Notes: generated by a model from the letters alone, not told the origin. Counted from the first letter of the stretch, positions 35,040 through 48,138 are shown. The stretch is 64,000 nt of DNA from Mycobacterium sp. (GCF_004298145.1 NZ_SCRH01000007.1:1-64000), one strand, 5' to 3'. Numbers and translations: made by a program.

Positions 35040-36581
35040 ATGACGACTCCGACCGACACCCCGGCCGACGACTCGCCGACAGCCAAACCCGATCACGGCG
35101 AATGGCTTTCGCGACTGAGGGTATTCGTGGCCGCGGGCGAATCCCGCCCGGCGAAACTCGGCTTACTGGGCTCGGTGCTGATCACCCTGGGCGGGCTGGG
35201 AGCGGGCAGCACCCGCCAGCACGACCCGCTGCTCGAGTCAATTCACATGTCCTGGCTGCGGTTTGGTCACGGCCTGGTGCTGTCGTCAATCGTGTTGTGG
35301 ACCGGCGTCGGTCTCATGCTGATCGCCTGGCTGGGCCTGGGCCGCCGCGTGCTGGCCGGCGAGGCCACCGAGTTCATCATGAAGGCCACCACCGGCTTCT
35401 GGCTGGCGCCGCTGCTGATCTCGGTACCCGTCTTCAGCCGGGACACCTATTCGTATCTGGCGCAGGGCGCCTTGCTGCGCGACGGCCTGGATCCCTACGC
35501 GGTGGGCCCGGTCGCCAATCCAAACATCCTGCTGGACAACGTCAGTCCCATCTGGTCGATCACGACCGCACCCTATGGCCCGGCGTTCATTCTGGTCGCA
35601 AAGCTCATCACCGTCATCGTCGGCAACAACGTGGTGGCGGGCACGATGTTGCTCCGGTTATGCATGCTGCCCGGTCTGGCGCTGTTGATCTGGGCGACCC
35701 CTCGATTGGCGCGTCATCTGGGCGCTGACCCCTCGACGGCGCTGTGGATCTGTGTGCTCAACCCGCTGGTGCTCATCCATCTGATGGGCGGGGTGCACAA
35801 CGAGATGCTGATGGTGGGTCTGATGGCCGCCGGTATCGCGCTGGCGTTCGGCGGCCGCCACGTCACGGGCACCGCGCTGATCACCGTCGCCATCGCGGTC
35901 AAAGCCACCGCCGGCATCGCGCTGCCCTTTCTGGTGTGGGGGTGGGCACGAGACCTGCGCGACCGACGGGGATATCGGCCCGCGCGAGCGCTTCTCGCGG
36001 CCACGGCGACGTCGCTGCTGGTCTTCGCGGTGGTATTCGCGATCCTGTCCGCGGTGGCCGGCGTGGGCCTGGGGTGGCTGACCGCGCTGGCCGGATCGGT
36101 GAAGATCATCAACTGGCTGACCGTGCCGACCGCGGCGGCCAACCTTATCCACGCGATCGGCAGCGGGTTGTTTCCGGTGAGCTTCTATCCGATCCTTCGA
36201 ATCACCCGGCTGCTCGGCATCGCGATCATCGCGGTCTCGCTGCCGGTGTTGTGGTGGCGGTTCCGTCGTGACGACAAGGGCGCGCTCACCGGCATCGCGT
36301 ACTCGATGCTGATCGTGGTGCTGTTCGTCCCGGCCGCTTTGCCCTGGTACTACTCGTGGCCGCTGGCGGTCGTGGCCCCCCTGGCCCAGTCACGACGGGC
36401 GGTGGCGATCATCGGCGGCGTGTCGACCTGGGTGATGGTGATCTTCAAACCCGATGGCTCGCATGGCATGTACTCGTGGCTACATTTCTCGCTCGCCACC
36501 GTCTGCGCGTTGATCGCGTGGCACACGCTGCGCCGGGTTCCTGGGCCACCTGCCGAGCGGGCCGAGGTCACCGCCGGATAG
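35040..36581 (+). CDS. mptA: Alpha-(1->6) mannopyranosyltransferase MptA
   Basis: GT-C multi-TM protein; RDTYSYLAQGALLRDGLDPYAVGP; synteny. ATG 35040. Confidence 0.9.
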   Translation: MTTPTDTPADDSPTAKPDHGEWLSRLRVFVAAGESRPAKLGLLGSVLITLGGLGAGSTRQHDPLLESIHMSWLRFGHGLVLSSIVLWTGVGLMLIAWLGLGRRVLAGEATEFIMKATTGFWLAPLLISVPVFSRDTYSYLAQGALLRDGLDPYAVGPVANPNILLDNVSPIWSITTAPYGPAFILVAKLITVIVGNNVVAGTMLLRLCMLPGLALLIWATPRLARHLGADPSTALWICVLNPLVLIHLMGGVHNEMLMVGLMAAGIALAFGGRHVTGTALITVAIAVKATAGIALPFLVWGWARDLRDRRGYRPARALLAATATSLLVFAVVFAILSAVAGVGLGWLTALAGSVKIINWLTVPTAAANLIHAIGSGLFPVSFYPILRITRLLGIAIIAVSLPVLWWRFRRDDKGALTGIAYSMLIVVLFVPAALPWYYSWPLAVVAPLAQSRRAVAIIGGVSTWVMVIFKPDGSHGMYSWLHFSLATVCALIAWHTLRRVPGPPAERAEVTAG

Positions 36582-36591
36582 GCGGCGGGGT

Positions 36592-36996
36592 TCAGCAGGC
36601 CATCGCCTGTGCCCGGCGCACCACTTCCCGGGCCTGGTGGGCATGCAGCGCATCGACGGGACGCGCATTGCTGATGGCATCCCGGCTGCCGTCGCGCGTG
36701 ACCGTCAGCGACGGGTCCCGGGTGAACAACCAGCGCACGATCTCGGTGTCGTGATAGCCGCCGTCGTGCAGGATCGTCAACAATCCCGGCAGGCTTTTGA
36801 CCACCTCGCCGGATTGGGTGAAGAACACCTGCGGCACCACCACACCCTCACCGCGCCGGACCGCAACCAGATGGCCCTCCCGGAGTTGTTGGTGCACCTT
36901 GGTAACCGAGACCCCGAGCAATTCGGCGACCCGCGGCAGGTCATAGATCGGCTCGTCGGGATCTAGCACATCGTCGCCGGCAGGAATACTGCTCAT
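36592..36996 (-). CDS. wHTH DNA-binding protein (Rv2175c-like, PknL partner)
   Basis: YDLPRVAELLGVSVTKVHQQLREGHLVAVRRG; lies head to head with pknL. Confidence 0.88.
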   Translation of the reverse strand: MSSIPAGDDVLDPDEPIYDLPRVAELLGVSVTKVHQQLREGHLVAVRRGEGVVVPQVFFTQSGEVVKSLPGLLTILHDGGYHDTEIVRWLFTRDPSLTVTRDGSRDAISNARPVDALHAHQAREVVRRAQAMAC

Positions 36997-37076
36997 CCGC
37001 GCAAGTGTAAGCCTTGATACGCGCCTTGAACCCGTGTTCTTCCGCCCAATCACACCGTCGCACCTACGATGGCCCC

Positions 37077-38375
37077 GTGGCCCAAGCTCATCCACCCGGC
37101 CGGGCCGGCCCGCGTCGGCAGCGGGCCGAAGCCGGGACAGTGGACCCGTTGGACAACACATTGCTCGACGGCCGCTACCTGATCCAGTCGAAGATCGCCA
37201 GCGGCGGCACCTCAACGGTGTACCGCGGTCTCGACACCCGGCTCGACCGTCCCGTCGCCGTGAAGGTGATGGATTCTCGCTATGCCGGCGACGAACAGTT
37301 CCTGATCCGGTTCCAACGCGAGGCCCGCACCGTTGCCCGGCTCAAAGATCCCGGGCTGGTGGCGGTCTACGACCAGGGCTCCGACGCGCGGCATCCGTTT
37401 CTGGTGATGGAGCTCGTCGAGGGCGGGACCCTGCGCGAGTTGCTGGGCGAGCGTGGACCCATGCCGCCTTATGCCGTGGCGGCGGTGCTGCGTCCGGTGC
37501 TCGGCGGCTTGGCCGCCGCGCACCGCGCCGGCCTGGTGCATCGCGACGTCAAGCCGGAGAACGTGCTGATCTCCGACGACGGCGAGGTGAAGATCGCCGA
37601 CTTCGGGTTGGTGCGCGCGGTGGCGGCCGCCGGAATCACCTCTACCAGCGTCATTTTGGGCACCGCCGCGTATCTGTCACCCGAACAGGTGCGCGACGGC
37701 GACGCCAGCCCGCGCAGCGACGTCTACTCCGCGGGCATCCTCGCCTACGAGATGCTGACCGGGCGCACCCCCTTCACCGGTGACTCGGCGTTGTCAATCG
37801 CCTACCAGCGGCTGGACACCGACGTGCCGGCACCCGGTGCGGTCATCGACGGTGTGCCCGCGCAGTTCGATCAGTTCGTGGAGCGCGCGACGGCCCGCGA
37901 CCCGGACGAGCGGTACGCCGACGCCACCGAGATGGCCGCCAATCTCGACGCGATCGCCGACGAGCTTGCGCTGCCGGACTTTCGGGTGCCGGCGCCGCGC
38001 AACTCCGCGCAGCACCGGTCGGCCGCGCTCCACCACAGCCGGACGAGCCAGCGCCCGCCCACCGCGCAACAACCCGGGCCGCCCCCGGTGCGCCACCCCA
38101 CCCGCCAACTGACCCGGGGCCCCGAGGATTGGCCGGAGCCGCAGCGTCCGGTGTCGGTCGACGCCGAACCCGACGACGGCGACGACGATGACGGTGACTA
38201 CGAATATGGGCCCGTCACAGGCGAATTCGCCGGTATCCCGATCAGTGAATTCGTGTGGACCCGCCAGCACAACCGGCGGATGGTGCTGGTGTGGGTGGCG
38301 CTGGTGCTGGCGCTCACCGGGTTGGTCGCGACCGCGGCGTGGACCATCGGAAGCAACCTCAACGGACTGCTGTAG
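37077..38375 (+). CDS. pknL: Serine/threonine protein kinase PknL
   Basis: IASGGTSTVYRGLDTRLDRPVAVKVM, HRDVKPENVLI, DFGLVRAV, C-terminal TM. Start GTG 37077 or 37140. Confidence 0.95.
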   Translation: MAQAHPPGRAGPRRQRAEAGTVDPLDNTLLDGRYLIQSKIASGGTSTVYRGLDTRLDRPVAVKVMDSRYAGDEQFLIRFQREARTVARLKDPGLVAVYDQGSDARHPFLVMELVEGGTLRELLGERGPMPPYAVAAVLRPVLGGLAAAHRAGLVHRDVKPENVLISDDGEVKIADFGLVRAVAAAGITSTSVILGTAAYLSPEQVRDGDASPRSDVYSAGILAYEMLTGRTPFTGDSALSIAYQRLDTDVPAPGAVIDGVPAQFDQFVERATARDPDERYADATEMAANLDAIADELALPDFRVPAPRNSAQHRSAALHHSRTSQRPPTAQQPGPPPVRHPTRQLTRGPEDWPEPQRPVSVDAEPDDGDDDDGDYEYGPVTGEFAGIPISEFVWTRQHNRRMVLVWVALVLALTGLVATAAWTIGSNLNGLL

Positions 38376-38460
38376 GTCTTTCTTTCCGCGAGCCTTCACA
38401 TTTGTACGTCGGCGACGGCGTGTCGTCGTACCAACACGCACGCTCGCCGGAGGGTGAAGC

Positions 38461-39909
<1,449 letters not shown>

Positions 39910-39927
39910 TCATCCGGGCTCTACGGT

Positions 39928-40422
39928 TCAGTCTGCGGATGTGATCAACCGGAATCGGCGGAGCTGATCGCGGGCGTCGACCAGCGCGTCGTGGGCATCG
40001 GGCGACCGCGGCGGCATCCGCGGGCTGCCCCGGTCTTCCCACAGTTGCCGCAGCTCCCGGGTGAAACGGGGTATGTCGCGCGGCAGGTCGGGCATCGGGC
40101 CCCACAGCTGGCACAAGGCCACGTGGTCGTAGGCCGCCACCCACGCCCACAGTTCGATCGGCTCAGCGGCCGCGTTGCCTGAATTTAGGCCGAAGAATTC
40201 GGCCAGGTCCTCGCGGATCCGCCTGCGTGAGCGCCACAACTGCGACGCCGGGGGCGGCAACTTGGGCAGCACGTTGGCGCGCACCCACGGCCCGGCGCGC
40301 TCGGGATCGAATTCCGTGGACACCGCGTAGTATTCGCGGCCGTCTTCGGCGGCCACCCCGATCGAGATCAGTTCGATGGTGCGGCCGTCCTCGATGAATT
40401 CGGTGTCGTAGAAGTACCGCAC
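39928..40422 (-). CDS. 3'-5' exoribonuclease (Rv2179c-like)
   Basis: MRYFYDTEFIEDGRTIELISIGVA (DEDD DxE), DAHDALVDARDQLRR. Confidence 0.9.
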   Translation of the reverse strand: MRYFYDTEFIEDGRTIELISIGVAAEDGREYYAVSTEFDPERAGPWVRANVLPKLPPPASQLWRSRRRIREDLAEFFGLNSGNAAAEPIELWAWVAAYDHVALCQLWGPMPDLPRDIPRFTRELRQLWEDRGSPRMPPRSPDAHDALVDARDQLRRFRLITSAD

Positions 40423-40510
40423 CGGAAGAAGCCTAGACCGGTGACGACGAGTGCCGGCACGGCACGAAGAAGGAGCCGGTCAATCAAGCAGCGGCGAGCG
40501 GGGCTGCGGG

Positions 40511-41395
40511 TTATCTGCCGATCAGGATGGGACCGGTGGGAGCCGGGGCGGGATGAATCTCGTCGTCCAGCCTGGCATCGACCGCGTGTGGGTCCGGAAA
40601 CCGTGGCGTGCCGGCGATGGCGCACTGCAAATACAGCTTGGCCCGCACCACCGGGCGGCGCAGCCGCCTTTCGCGCTGCAGCGCGCGACGCATCTTCTCC
40701 GGATGCGTGGAGTACCGCCAGCGGGCCCAGGGAGCGTGCGGGCGCGACAGCCGGATCGCACCGATGACCAGCAGGACGACGAGGAACATGCCGAGCAGGC
40801 CGGTCCAGACCTTGCCCTTGAGCACCACCACGACGGCCAGCGGCAGCGTCAACGCCATGGCGCCGCCCACCACGGCCCGCAGCGCCACCGAATTGGCGTC
40901 ATGCCAGATCGGCAGGAAGAACATCAGCGGGTGCAGGCCCATGATCAACAGCCCGGCCACCGCCACGGCGGCAAAGACCGCATCGACCGACGTGCGGCCG
41001 TCCTCGGACCAGTAGACGTCGGACAGGTGCAGGATCAGCGCGTACTCGTCGAGGACCAGGGCGGCCCCGATCCCGAAAAAGGTGGCGGCCACCATGAACT
41101 GGGGCTCGTGCCCGTCGATGGACAGGGTGACCAGCGTCAGCCCGGACAGCAGGGTAAGGACCACCCCGAACGTCACGTGGTGGATGTGCACTCCCCCGAC
41201 GTGGACGTTGCGCGGGTGCCACCACCTGGTGGGCCGGCCGTTGTCGACGCCGTGACGGATGAAGCGCACGAACGTCCGCGTGACGAAAAACGTCAGGATG
41301 AAGGCCACCAGGCAGCACAACAGTGGCAGGTGGCCCCGGTCGTGAATGTCATGTTCGAACCATCGGGACATCTCGTCCACGAACGAGTGGAGCAC
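40511..41395 (-). CDS. Conserved integral membrane protein (Rv2180c-like)
   Basis: Multiple TM segments; synteny. Confidence 0.85.
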   Translation of the reverse strand: MLHSFVDEMSRWFEHDIHDRGHLPLLCCLVAFILTFFVTRTFVRFIRHGVDNGRPTRWWHPRNVHVGGVHIHHVTFGVVLTLLSGLTLVTLSIDGHEPQFMVAATFFGIGAALVLDEYALILHLSDVYWSEDGRTSVDAVFAAVAVAGLLIMGLHPLMFFLPIWHDANSVALRAVVGGAMALTLPLAVVVVLKGKVWTGLLGMFLVVLLVIGAIRLSRPHAPWARWRYSTHPEKMRRALQRERRLRRPVVRAKLYLQCAIAGTPRFPDPHAVDARLDDEIHPAPAPTGPILIGR

Positions 41396-41479
41396 TCTTG
41401 AAACCTACGCCTCGGCGCGCCGAGGTCGTGGGAGCCGCGCTGCACCAGGGGTGTCCGGGCCCGGGCACCCATTACGCTG

Positions 41480-42772
41480 TTGTGCGACATGAGTACACGG
41501 CAGGCGCCCGGCGTGGGCAATCGACCCGGGTGGGCGCTGTGGTGGGGCCTGGCTTGGCTGCTGGCCGCGGCGGGGCTGAGTTACACGGCGTGGCAGTTGT
41601 TCGGGCACACGCCCTATCGCATCGACATCGACGTCTATCAGATGGGCGCCCGGGCCTGGATGGACGGGCATCCGCTGTACCGCGGAGATGTGATGTTCCA
41701 CACCCCGATCGTGGATCTGCCGTTCACCTATCCGCCGCTGGCCGCCATCGTGTTCTGCCCGTTCGCCTGGATGCACATGCCGGCCGCGAGTGTCGCGATC
41801 ACCGCCCTGACGTTGGTGCTGCTGGTCGTGTCGACGGTGATCGTGCTGACCCGGCTAGACGTCTGGAGCACCTCCACGGTGTTGCCCGGCCCGGCCTGGC
41901 TGCGCCGGTGGTGGCTGGCCATCGTCGCCGCTGCGGCGGCGACGATCTGGCTGGAACCGATCAGCTCGAACTTCGCCTTCGGTCAGATCAATGTGGTGCT
42001 GATGACGCTGGTGATCGCCGACTGCGTGCCACGCCGCACGCCGTGGCCGCGGGGGCTGCTGCTGGGGCTGGGCATGGCGCTGAAGCTGACGCCGGCGGTG
42101 TTTCTGCTCTATTTCCTGCTGCGCCGCGATTACCGTGCGGCGCTGACGGCGCTCGCGTCGTTCGTGGGGGCGACGCTGCTGGGTTTCGTCCTGGCGTGGA
42201 ACGACTCGTGGGAGTACTGGACGCACACCCTGCATCACACCGATCGGATCGGCGCCGCGACGCTGAACACCGACCAGAACATCGCCGGCGGCCTCGCGCG
42301 GCTGGGGCTGTCCCAGCAGGAACGCTTCCTGCTGTGGGTGGCGGCGTCGCTGCTGGTGCTGGCGGTGACGGTCTGGGCGATGCGGCGGGTGCTGCGCGCC
42401 GACGAGCCCACGCTCGCGCTCGTCTGCGTCGCGTTGTTCGGGCTGGTGGTATCGCCGGTGTCGTGGTCACACCACTGGGTGTGGGTGCTGCCGGCGGTGC
42501 TGGTGACGGGAATCGTGGCCTGGCGCCGCCGCAACGCGCTGCTGATGGTCATCAGTGCCATCGGGGTGGCGCTGATGAGGTGGACGCCGATCGATCTGCT
42601 CCCCAAGCATCACGAGGCGAGCGCGGTCTGGTGGCGCCAACTTGCCGGGATGTCCTACGTGTGGTGGGCGCTGGCGGTCATCGTCGCGGCCGGCATCACC
42701 GTCACCGCCCGTGGAATTTCGCGGGACACCGCCCCGCCGCAGTTGGCGGCGCCGGTTACCGCCGTCGGCTAA
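41480..42772 (+). CDS. GT87 alpha-(1->2) mannosyltransferase (Rv2181-like)
   Basis: Multi-[43 protein letters not shown]. Start may be 41489. Confidence 0.9.
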   Translation: MCDMSTRQAPGVGNRPGWALWWGLAWLLAAAGLSYTAWQLFGHTPYRIDIDVYQMGARAWMDGHPLYRGDVMFHTPIVDLPFTYPPLAAIVFCPFAWMHMPAASVAITALTLVLLVVSTVIVLTRLDVWSTSTVLPGPAWLRRWWLAIVAAAAATIWLEPISSNFAFGQINVVLMTLVIADCVPRRTPWPRGLLLGLGMALKLTPAVFLLYFLLRRDYRAALTALASFVGATLLGFVLAWNDSWEYWTHTLHHTDRIGAATLNTDQNIAGGLARLGLSQQERFLLWVAASLLVLAVTVWAMRRVLRADEPTLALVCVALFGLVVSPVSWSHHWVWVLPAVLVTGIVAWRRRNALLMVISAIGVALMRWTPIDLLPKHHEASAVWWRQLAGMSYVWWALAVIVAAGITVTARGISRDTAPPQLAAPVTAVG

Positions 42773-43497
42773 CCGGCAGCGGTCTCGGGAATCCGCACGG
42801 CCTCGCCGTCGGCCGCCTCACCGGTGTCGCCTTTTTTCAGGCTGGCCGCGTAAATGTCGACGTATTCCTGGCCGGACAACCCCATCAGCTCGTAGATCAC
42901 TTCGTCGGTGACGGCCCGCTCGATGAAGCGGTTACCGGCCAGCCCGTCGAACCGCGAGAAGTCCATCGGCTCGCCGAAGCGAACGGTGATCCGGCCGAAC
43001 CGCAACATGTTCGTCCCGGGCGGGTTGACGACGTTGGTGCCGATCATCGCGACCGGGATCACCGGGACCCCGGTCTCCAGGGCCAGCCGCGCCAACCCCG
43101 TCTTGCCCTTGTACAGCCGGCCGTCCGGCGACCGCGTGCCTTCGGGGTACATGCCCAGCAGCTTGCCCTGCGCCAGCACCTGTTGCGCGGTCCTCAGCGC
43201 GGCCCGGGCGCTGTCGGCGTCGGTACGGTCGATCGGCACCTGCCCGACGGCGGTGAAGAACCACCGCTGGAACCACCCCTTGAAACCGGTGCCGGTGAAA
43301 TATTCCGCCTTCGCCAGGAACGTGATTCGGCGCCGCACCACCAGCGGCAGATAGAAACTGTCCATCACGGCCAGATGATTACTCGCCAGTATCGCCGGTC
43401 CGGAACTCGGAATGTGTTCTAGGCCTTCAACTTTCGGCCGTCCCAGCAGCGACAGCAACGGGCCTAGGAGCACGTACTTGACTAGCCAATACCACAT
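42769..43497 (-). CDS. 1-acyl-sn-glycerol-3-phosphate acyltransferase family (Rv2182c-like)
   Basis: [13 protein letters not shown] (NHxxxxD), [18 protein letters not shown]. Confidence 0.92.
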   Translation of the reverse strand: MWYWLVKYVLLGPLLSLLGRPKVEGLEHIPSSGPAILASNHLAVMDSFYLPLVVRRRITFLAKAEYFTGTGFKGWFQRWFFTAVGQVPIDRTDADSARAALRTAQQVLAQGKLLGMYPEGTRSPDGRLYKGKTGLARLALETGVPVIPVAMIGTNVVNPPGTNMLRFGRITVRFGEPMDFSRFDGLAGNRFIERAVTDEVIYELMGLSGQEYVDIYAASLKKGDTGEAADGEAVRIPETAAG

Positions 43498-43583
43498 GGC
43501 TCTCCCTCTCGGCTACACCCGTCGATGTTCTGCGCCAACTGTACCCATCCCCACACGAAGGGACCACCCGCGGCGCAGCCTCC

Positions 43584-43967
43584 TCACTCGTCCACGGTGA
43601 CCGGGATGGGCTGATAACGGGTCCGCGAGGCGGCATCGCCGGCGTCGGCCGCACCGCCGGGCGGACCATCGGGCGGCGGTTCCGGCGTCGGTTTGGACGC
43701 CCGGTCGATGTCGTCGACGATGTCGCGGATCACCTGGAGCAAGGCCATGCTGTGGTCGGCGATCGCGGTGAGCAAGGGGTGTTGGTCGCCGGTCGCCAAC
43801 GCCGCCAGCGCGCACACCGGGCACCACACCTGCTGGCATTTACCGGTTCCGGGTCCCGCGCCCGCCGTCAGCGCCGCCGCGGCGCGCACCGCGGGGTCGA
43901 TTCCGTCCAGGATCGACTGGGCGAGCCTGCGTAGCTCCGGACCGATTTCGGGATGAGCCCCGCTCAC
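43584..43967 (-). CDS. Conserved hypothetical protein (Rv2183c-like)
   Basis: Small ORF with ATGA overlap to downstream ATPase; WCPVCALAAL motif; synteny. Confidence 0.8.
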   Translation of the reverse strand: MSGAHPEIGPELRRLAQSILDGIDPAVRAAAALTAGAGPGTGKCQQVWCPVCALAALATGDQHPLLTAIADHSMALLQVIRDIVDDIDRASKPTPEPPPDGPPGGAADAGDAASRTRYQPIPVTVDE

Positions 43968-45223
43968 CTAGGCCACACCTCCGGGTCTGGTCGAAAACGC
44001 ACTGTCAGCTCGCTGCCCCGCAGGCGGGCGTCCAGCACCGTGCAGCGCCGAAGCACGGACGCCAATCTCACCCTGCGCCGCAATCCGCCGGCGCTGATGA
44101 TCAGGTCGTCATCGACCCGCCCCAATGTCAGCGCCGACGGATCGAGTTGCGGCAACGCTAACCGCATCCGGTAGATGGACCCAAGTCCCGTCCCGGATTC
44201 CAGGTCGACGGTGGGCCGCAACGGGCCCGGCGGCGCCATACCGCCCCGCCGTCGGGCGGCATCGAGCAGTGCCCCCAGCGCCTTGGTGCCGATCGGTTCG
44301 CCGGACAGGTGCGGGGTCATCACGAGGGCCACCTCACCGATGGTGGCGTCGAGTTCGTCGAGCACACTCTGCTGTTCGGCGATGCGTTCGGTGTACCAGT
44401 AGAAGGCCGGGTGTTCGGGCAGGTTGCGGTACTCGTACGACTCGTCTTGCCGCAGAACCTGGTTCACGATCAGCTCTTGGACGCGCACGCCCATCAAGGC
44501 CAGCGACCCCAGCGTCCGAGCCGCTTCCGCGGCGACCACCCGTTCGGGGGTCAACACCAGATGCGCACTGACCAACTCACCGTCGGTGAGCAACGCGCTG
44601 AGCGCCTCCACGCTGGCGCTGATGCGCTCGAGCAGCCCCACCACCGCCGCCGACCGGGTGTCGTCGGCGGTGACGGACAACCGGCGATGCCGCGGCCACG
44701 CCCGCTCGACGTACAGGCCGAAGGTGGCGGGCAACGTCAACATCCGCAGGGCATCCGCGGTCGACGCGCAGTCGACCACCACGCGGTCCCACCGCCCGGA
44801 GCCGGCCAGCTCACCGACCGCGTACAGCCCGAGCACCTCCTGAACACCGGGTAGCGCCGAAAGCTCTTCGGGCGCAATGGCGCCCAGTTCGGAGTCGGGG
44901 AACCGCCGGTCCAATGTGGCGACGACGTCCCGCCACCGGACCTCGAGCAGGGCCAGGGTGTCCAAGGCCAGCGCATCGAGAAACCCGCCGCCGGCCTCCG
45001 CGTCATCGGCGAGCACCCGCACCAGCTCGCCCTGGCTGGGCGGGACGGGGATGCCCAGCACGTCACCCAGCGAGTGCGCCTGGTCGGTGGACACCACCAG
45101 CACCCGCAGCCCCGCGCTTGCGGCACTGACCGCGGTGGCGCAGGCCAGGGTGGATTTCCCTACCCCGCCTTTGCCAACGAAGAGACTGATCCGGGCCGGG
45201 GTGGGCTCAGCCGTTTCACTCAG
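43964..45223 (-). CDS. ArsA/GET3-like P-loop ATPase (Rv2184c-like); likely non-canonical CTG start
   Basis: Frame upstream of the listed ORF encodes LSETAEPTPARISLFVGKGGVGKSTLACATAVSAASAGLRVLVVSTDQAHSLGD (deviant Walker A). Confidence 0.85.
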   Translation of the reverse strand: MSETAEPTPARISLFVGKGGVGKSTLACATAVSAASAGLRVLVVSTDQAHSLGDVLGIPVPPSQGELVRVLADDAEAGGGFLDALALDTLALLEVRWRDVVATLDRRFPDSELGAIAPEELSALPGVQEVLGLYAVGELAGSGRWDRVVVDCASTADALRMLTLPATFGLYVERAWPRHRRLSVTADDTRSAAVVGLLERISASVEALSALLTDGELVSAHLVLTPERVVAAEAARTLGSLALMGVRVQELIVNQVLRQDESYEYRNLPEHPAFYWYTERIAEQQSVLDELDATIGEVALVMTPHLSGEPIGTKALGALLDAARRRGGMAPPGPLRPTVDLESGTGLGSIYRMRLALPQLDPSALTLGRVDDDLIISAGGLRRRVRLASVLRRCTVLDARLRGSELTVRFRPDPEVWPR

Positions 45224-45653
45224 CCTCGACTCGTTTCTTCAGATCCTTCAACGCGGTGTCGGTCAAACGCCGCTCGGCCTTGCGCTTGAGCAGGCCGATC
45301 ATCGGCATGACCAGGTCGACGGAGAGTTCGTAGGTGACTTCGGTGCCGGATCCTTTGGGCGCCAACCGGTATGAGCCTTCGAGGGAGCGCAGCAGCGAAC
45401 TCGAGACCAGCGTCCAGCTGACCGATTGGCGATCTTTGGGCCATCGGTAGGACATGACCATGGTGTCTTTGAGGACGGTGGCGTCCATGACGATCCGCGC
45501 CACTTTCGGGTAGCCGTCGGCGTCCTTCTCCTGCACCTCGGCTTCCTTGTATTCCGAGATCCATTGCGGATAGGAATCGATATCCGCGATCACCTGCATC
45601 ACGGTGCCCGGGTCGGCTTCGATGTAGATGGTTTGCGTCGTCTTCTCCGCCAC
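45216..45653 (-). CDS. SRPBCC/polyketide cyclase-like protein (Rv2185c-like)
   Basis: VAEKTTQTIYIEADPGTVMQVIADIDSYPQWISEYKEAEV; GTG 45653. Confidence 0.88.
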   Translation of the reverse strand: MAEKTTQTIYIEADPGTVMQVIADIDSYPQWISEYKEAEVQEKDADGYPKVARIVMDATVLKDTMVMSYRWPKDRQSVSWTLVSSSLLRSLEGSYRLAPKGSGTEVTYELSVDLVMPMIGLLKRKAERRLTDTALKDLKKRVEAE

Positions 45654-45767
45654 CTGGTTGCTGCCCTCTCTCCCGCCGGCGGACCGACCCGGCTTCCTGG
45701 GCCTGCCGTGCAGGAACCCCCGCGGGTCTCGGTCCGACACGGTACTCTCTGCGCGAACCCGACCCGG

Positions 45768-46157
45768 TTAAACTACCGGAGAAACTCCGACCGGACGTGA
45801 CCGTTCCAGTGTCGTCTTGACCTCAAAGGCCATTTTTTTGCCCGCCACTCGGCGGCGGTGCGTCATTTTCGCCAGGTTCAGCTTGGCCAGCTGCCAGGCC
45901 GCCACCCCGGTGGGCTCGGCGTGCAGGAAGTAGTGCAACACGACCCCGTCCAGCGACGGTTCCAGCCAGACCTCCATGGTCCCGGTCAACGCGCCGGTGA
46001 CCGACCACCGGACGCCTTTGTCCGCGCGGTCCTCGACGACCTGCAACCGCAGGTCCGGCCACCAGCGGCGCCAGCTCGACTGATCTGCGACCGCGGCGCC
46101 CACCCGTGCGCCGTCGGCGGCCACAAACGTCTCATCCGCGATCTGGATGCTGTTCAT
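45768..46157 (-). CDS. Conserved hypothetical protein (Rv2186c-like)
   Basis: [38 protein letters not shown]; synteny. Confidence 0.82.
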   Translation of the reverse strand: MNSIQIADETFVAADGARVGAAVADQSSWRRWWPDLRLQVVEDRADKGVRWSVTGALTGTMEVWLEPSLDGVVLHYFLHAEPTGVAAWQLAKLNLAKMTHRRRVAGKKMAFEVKTTLERSRPVGVSPVV

Positions 46158-46335
46158 GACCACAGCTTCACACACCCGCCCGCGGTGTCCCGCCGAGGGC
46201 GTGCCGGGCGCCGCGGCAGGCAATCGTGGTACCGGCCGCACCGACTACGGCCGTGCTGGATCGATGCTCGGATTAGGCTGGTCAACAGGAACCCGGCTGC
46301 CGGGAAACGTCACGAGGTCAATTGAGGTCATAAGA

Positions 46336-48138
46336 GTGCGTGAGTACAGCGTCCCCGCCCGCTTTTCGGTCGCCGAAGACGACAACATCGCGGCGATGGT
46401 CTTCGAGCACGAGCGCGACGATCCGAACTTTGTCATCTACCAACGTCAAGTCGACGGGGAGTGGACGGACGTCACCTGTGCCGAGGCGGCTGATCAGATC
46501 CGCTCCGCCGCACTGGGTTTGATTTCCCTGGGAATAGAGGCCGGCGACCGGGTGTCGATCTTCTCGGCCACCCGCTACGAATGGGCGATCCTCGACCTGG
46601 CGATCTTGGCGGTCGGCGGGGTCACCGTGCCGATCTACGAGACGTCGTCGGCCGAACAGGTGCGCTGGGTGCTGGCGGACTCCGAGGCGGTGCTGGTGTT
46701 CGCCGAAACCGACGAACACGCGGCGATGGTCACCGAGCTGACCGCCGAACTGCCCGCCCTGCGCCGGGTGCTGCACATCGACGGTTCGGGCCCCAATGCG
46801 CTCGACCAGCTCGTCGAGGCCGGCAAGTCGGTCGACGCGGCCGAGCTGACCGCGCGCCTCGTGGCGCTGCGGGCCGTGGATCCCGCGACACTCATCTACA
46901 CCTCGGGCACCACCGGGCGGCCCAAGGGCTGCCAGCTGACGCATTCCAACCTGCTCTATGAGACCCGCGGCGCCAAGGAGAGCCTGCCGACGCTGTTGCA
47001 CGAGGGGCAGCGGCTGCTGATCTTCCTGCCGCTGGCCCACGTGCTGGCGCGCTCGCTCACCTTGTCCGCGTTCGCCAACAAGGTGACCGTCGGATTCACC
47101 AGCGACATCAAGAACCTGCTGCCGATGTTCGCCGTGTTCAAACCGACCGTGGTGGTGTCGGTTCCGCGGGTGTTCGAAAAGGTTTACAACACGGCCGCGC
47201 AAAACGCCGCGAACGACGGCAAGGGCCGGATCTTCGCCATGGCCGTGCAGACCGCCGTCGGCTGGAGCGAGGCCCAGGACCGCGGCCGGCCGGGGCCCGT
47301 GCTGCGCGCCAAGCATGCGCTGTTCGACCGGCTGGTGTACGCCAAGCTGCGCGCGGCGCTCGGCGGCGACTGCCATGCGTCCGTGTCGGGTGGCGCGCCG
47401 CTGGGGTCGCGACTCGGGCACTTCTACCGCGGCGTGGGGCTGACCATCCATGAGGGCTACGGCCTGACCGAGACCAGCTCGGCGATCACCGTCAACCAGG
47501 TCGGCAACGTAAAGGTCGGCACCGTCGGAACGTTGTTGCCCGGCAACAGCATGCGCATCGCCGACGACGGCGAACTGCTGGTGCGCGGCGGCGTGGTGTT
47601 CAGCGGCTACTGGCGCAACGAGCGGGCCACCGACGACGCCTTCACCGACGGCTGGTTCAAGACCGGAGACCTGGGCGTGCTCGACGAGGACGGCTTTTTG
47701 AGGATCACCGGGCGGAAAAAGGAAATCATCGTCACCGCGGGCGGCAAGAATGTCGCCCCCGCCACCTTGGAGGACCGGCTGCGGGCGCATCCGCTGATCA
47801 GTCAGGCCATGGTGGTGGGCGACAACAAGCCGTTCATCGGCGCGTTGATCACCATCGATCCCGAGGCATTCGACGGCTGGAAGCAGCGCAACCAGAAGGG
47901 GGCCGGCACCTCGGTGGCCGATCTGGCCACCGACCCCGACCTCGTCGCCGAGGTGGATGCGGCCGTCAAGGACGCCAATCAGGCGGTGTCGCACGCCGAG
48001 TCGATCCGCAAGTTCCGCATCCTGCCCGTCGATTTCACCGAGGACACCGGGGAATTGACGCCGACGATGAAGGTCAAGCGCAACGTGGTGGCCGAGAAGT
48101 TCGCCTCCGACATCGAGGCCATCTACGAAAAGGACTGA
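46336..48138 (+). CDS. fadD15: Long-chain fatty-acid--CoA ligase FadD15
   Basis: [54 protein letters not shown] 46336. Confidence 0.95.
   Translation: MREYSVPARFSVAEDDNIAAMVFEHERDDPNFVIYQRQVDGEWTDVTCAEAADQIRSAALGLISLGIEAGDRVSIFSATRYEWAILDLAILAVGGVTVPIYETSSAEQVRWVLADSEAVLVFAETDEHAAMVTELTAELPALRRVLHIDGSGPNALDQLVEAGKSVDAAELTARLVALRAVDPATLIYTSGTTGRPKGCQLTHSNLLYETRGAKESLPTLLHEGQRLLIFLPLAHVLARSLTLSAFANKVTVGFTSDIKNLLPMFAVFKPTVVVSVPRVFEKVYNTAAQNAANDGKGRIFAMAVQTAVGWSEAQDRGRPGPVLRAKHALFDRLVYAKLRAALGGDCHASVSGGAPLGSRLGHFYRGVGLTIHEGYGLTETSSAITVNQVGNVKVGTVGTLLPGNSMRIADDGELLVRGGVVFSGYWRNERATDDAFTDGWFKTGDLGVLDEDGFLRITGRKKEIIVTAGGKNVAPATLEDRLRAHPLISQAMVVGDNKPFIGALITIDPEAFDGWKQRNQKGAGTSVADLATDPDLVAEVDAAVKDANQAVSHAESIRKFRILPVDFTEDTGELTPTMKVKRNVVAEKFASDIEAIYEKD

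Noticed and set aside
41323-43422. 699-aa + ORF spanning the Rv2181-like gene and beyond
   Set aside because: Out-of-frame, crosses gene boundaries and overlaps a clear mannosyltransferase and acyltransferase.
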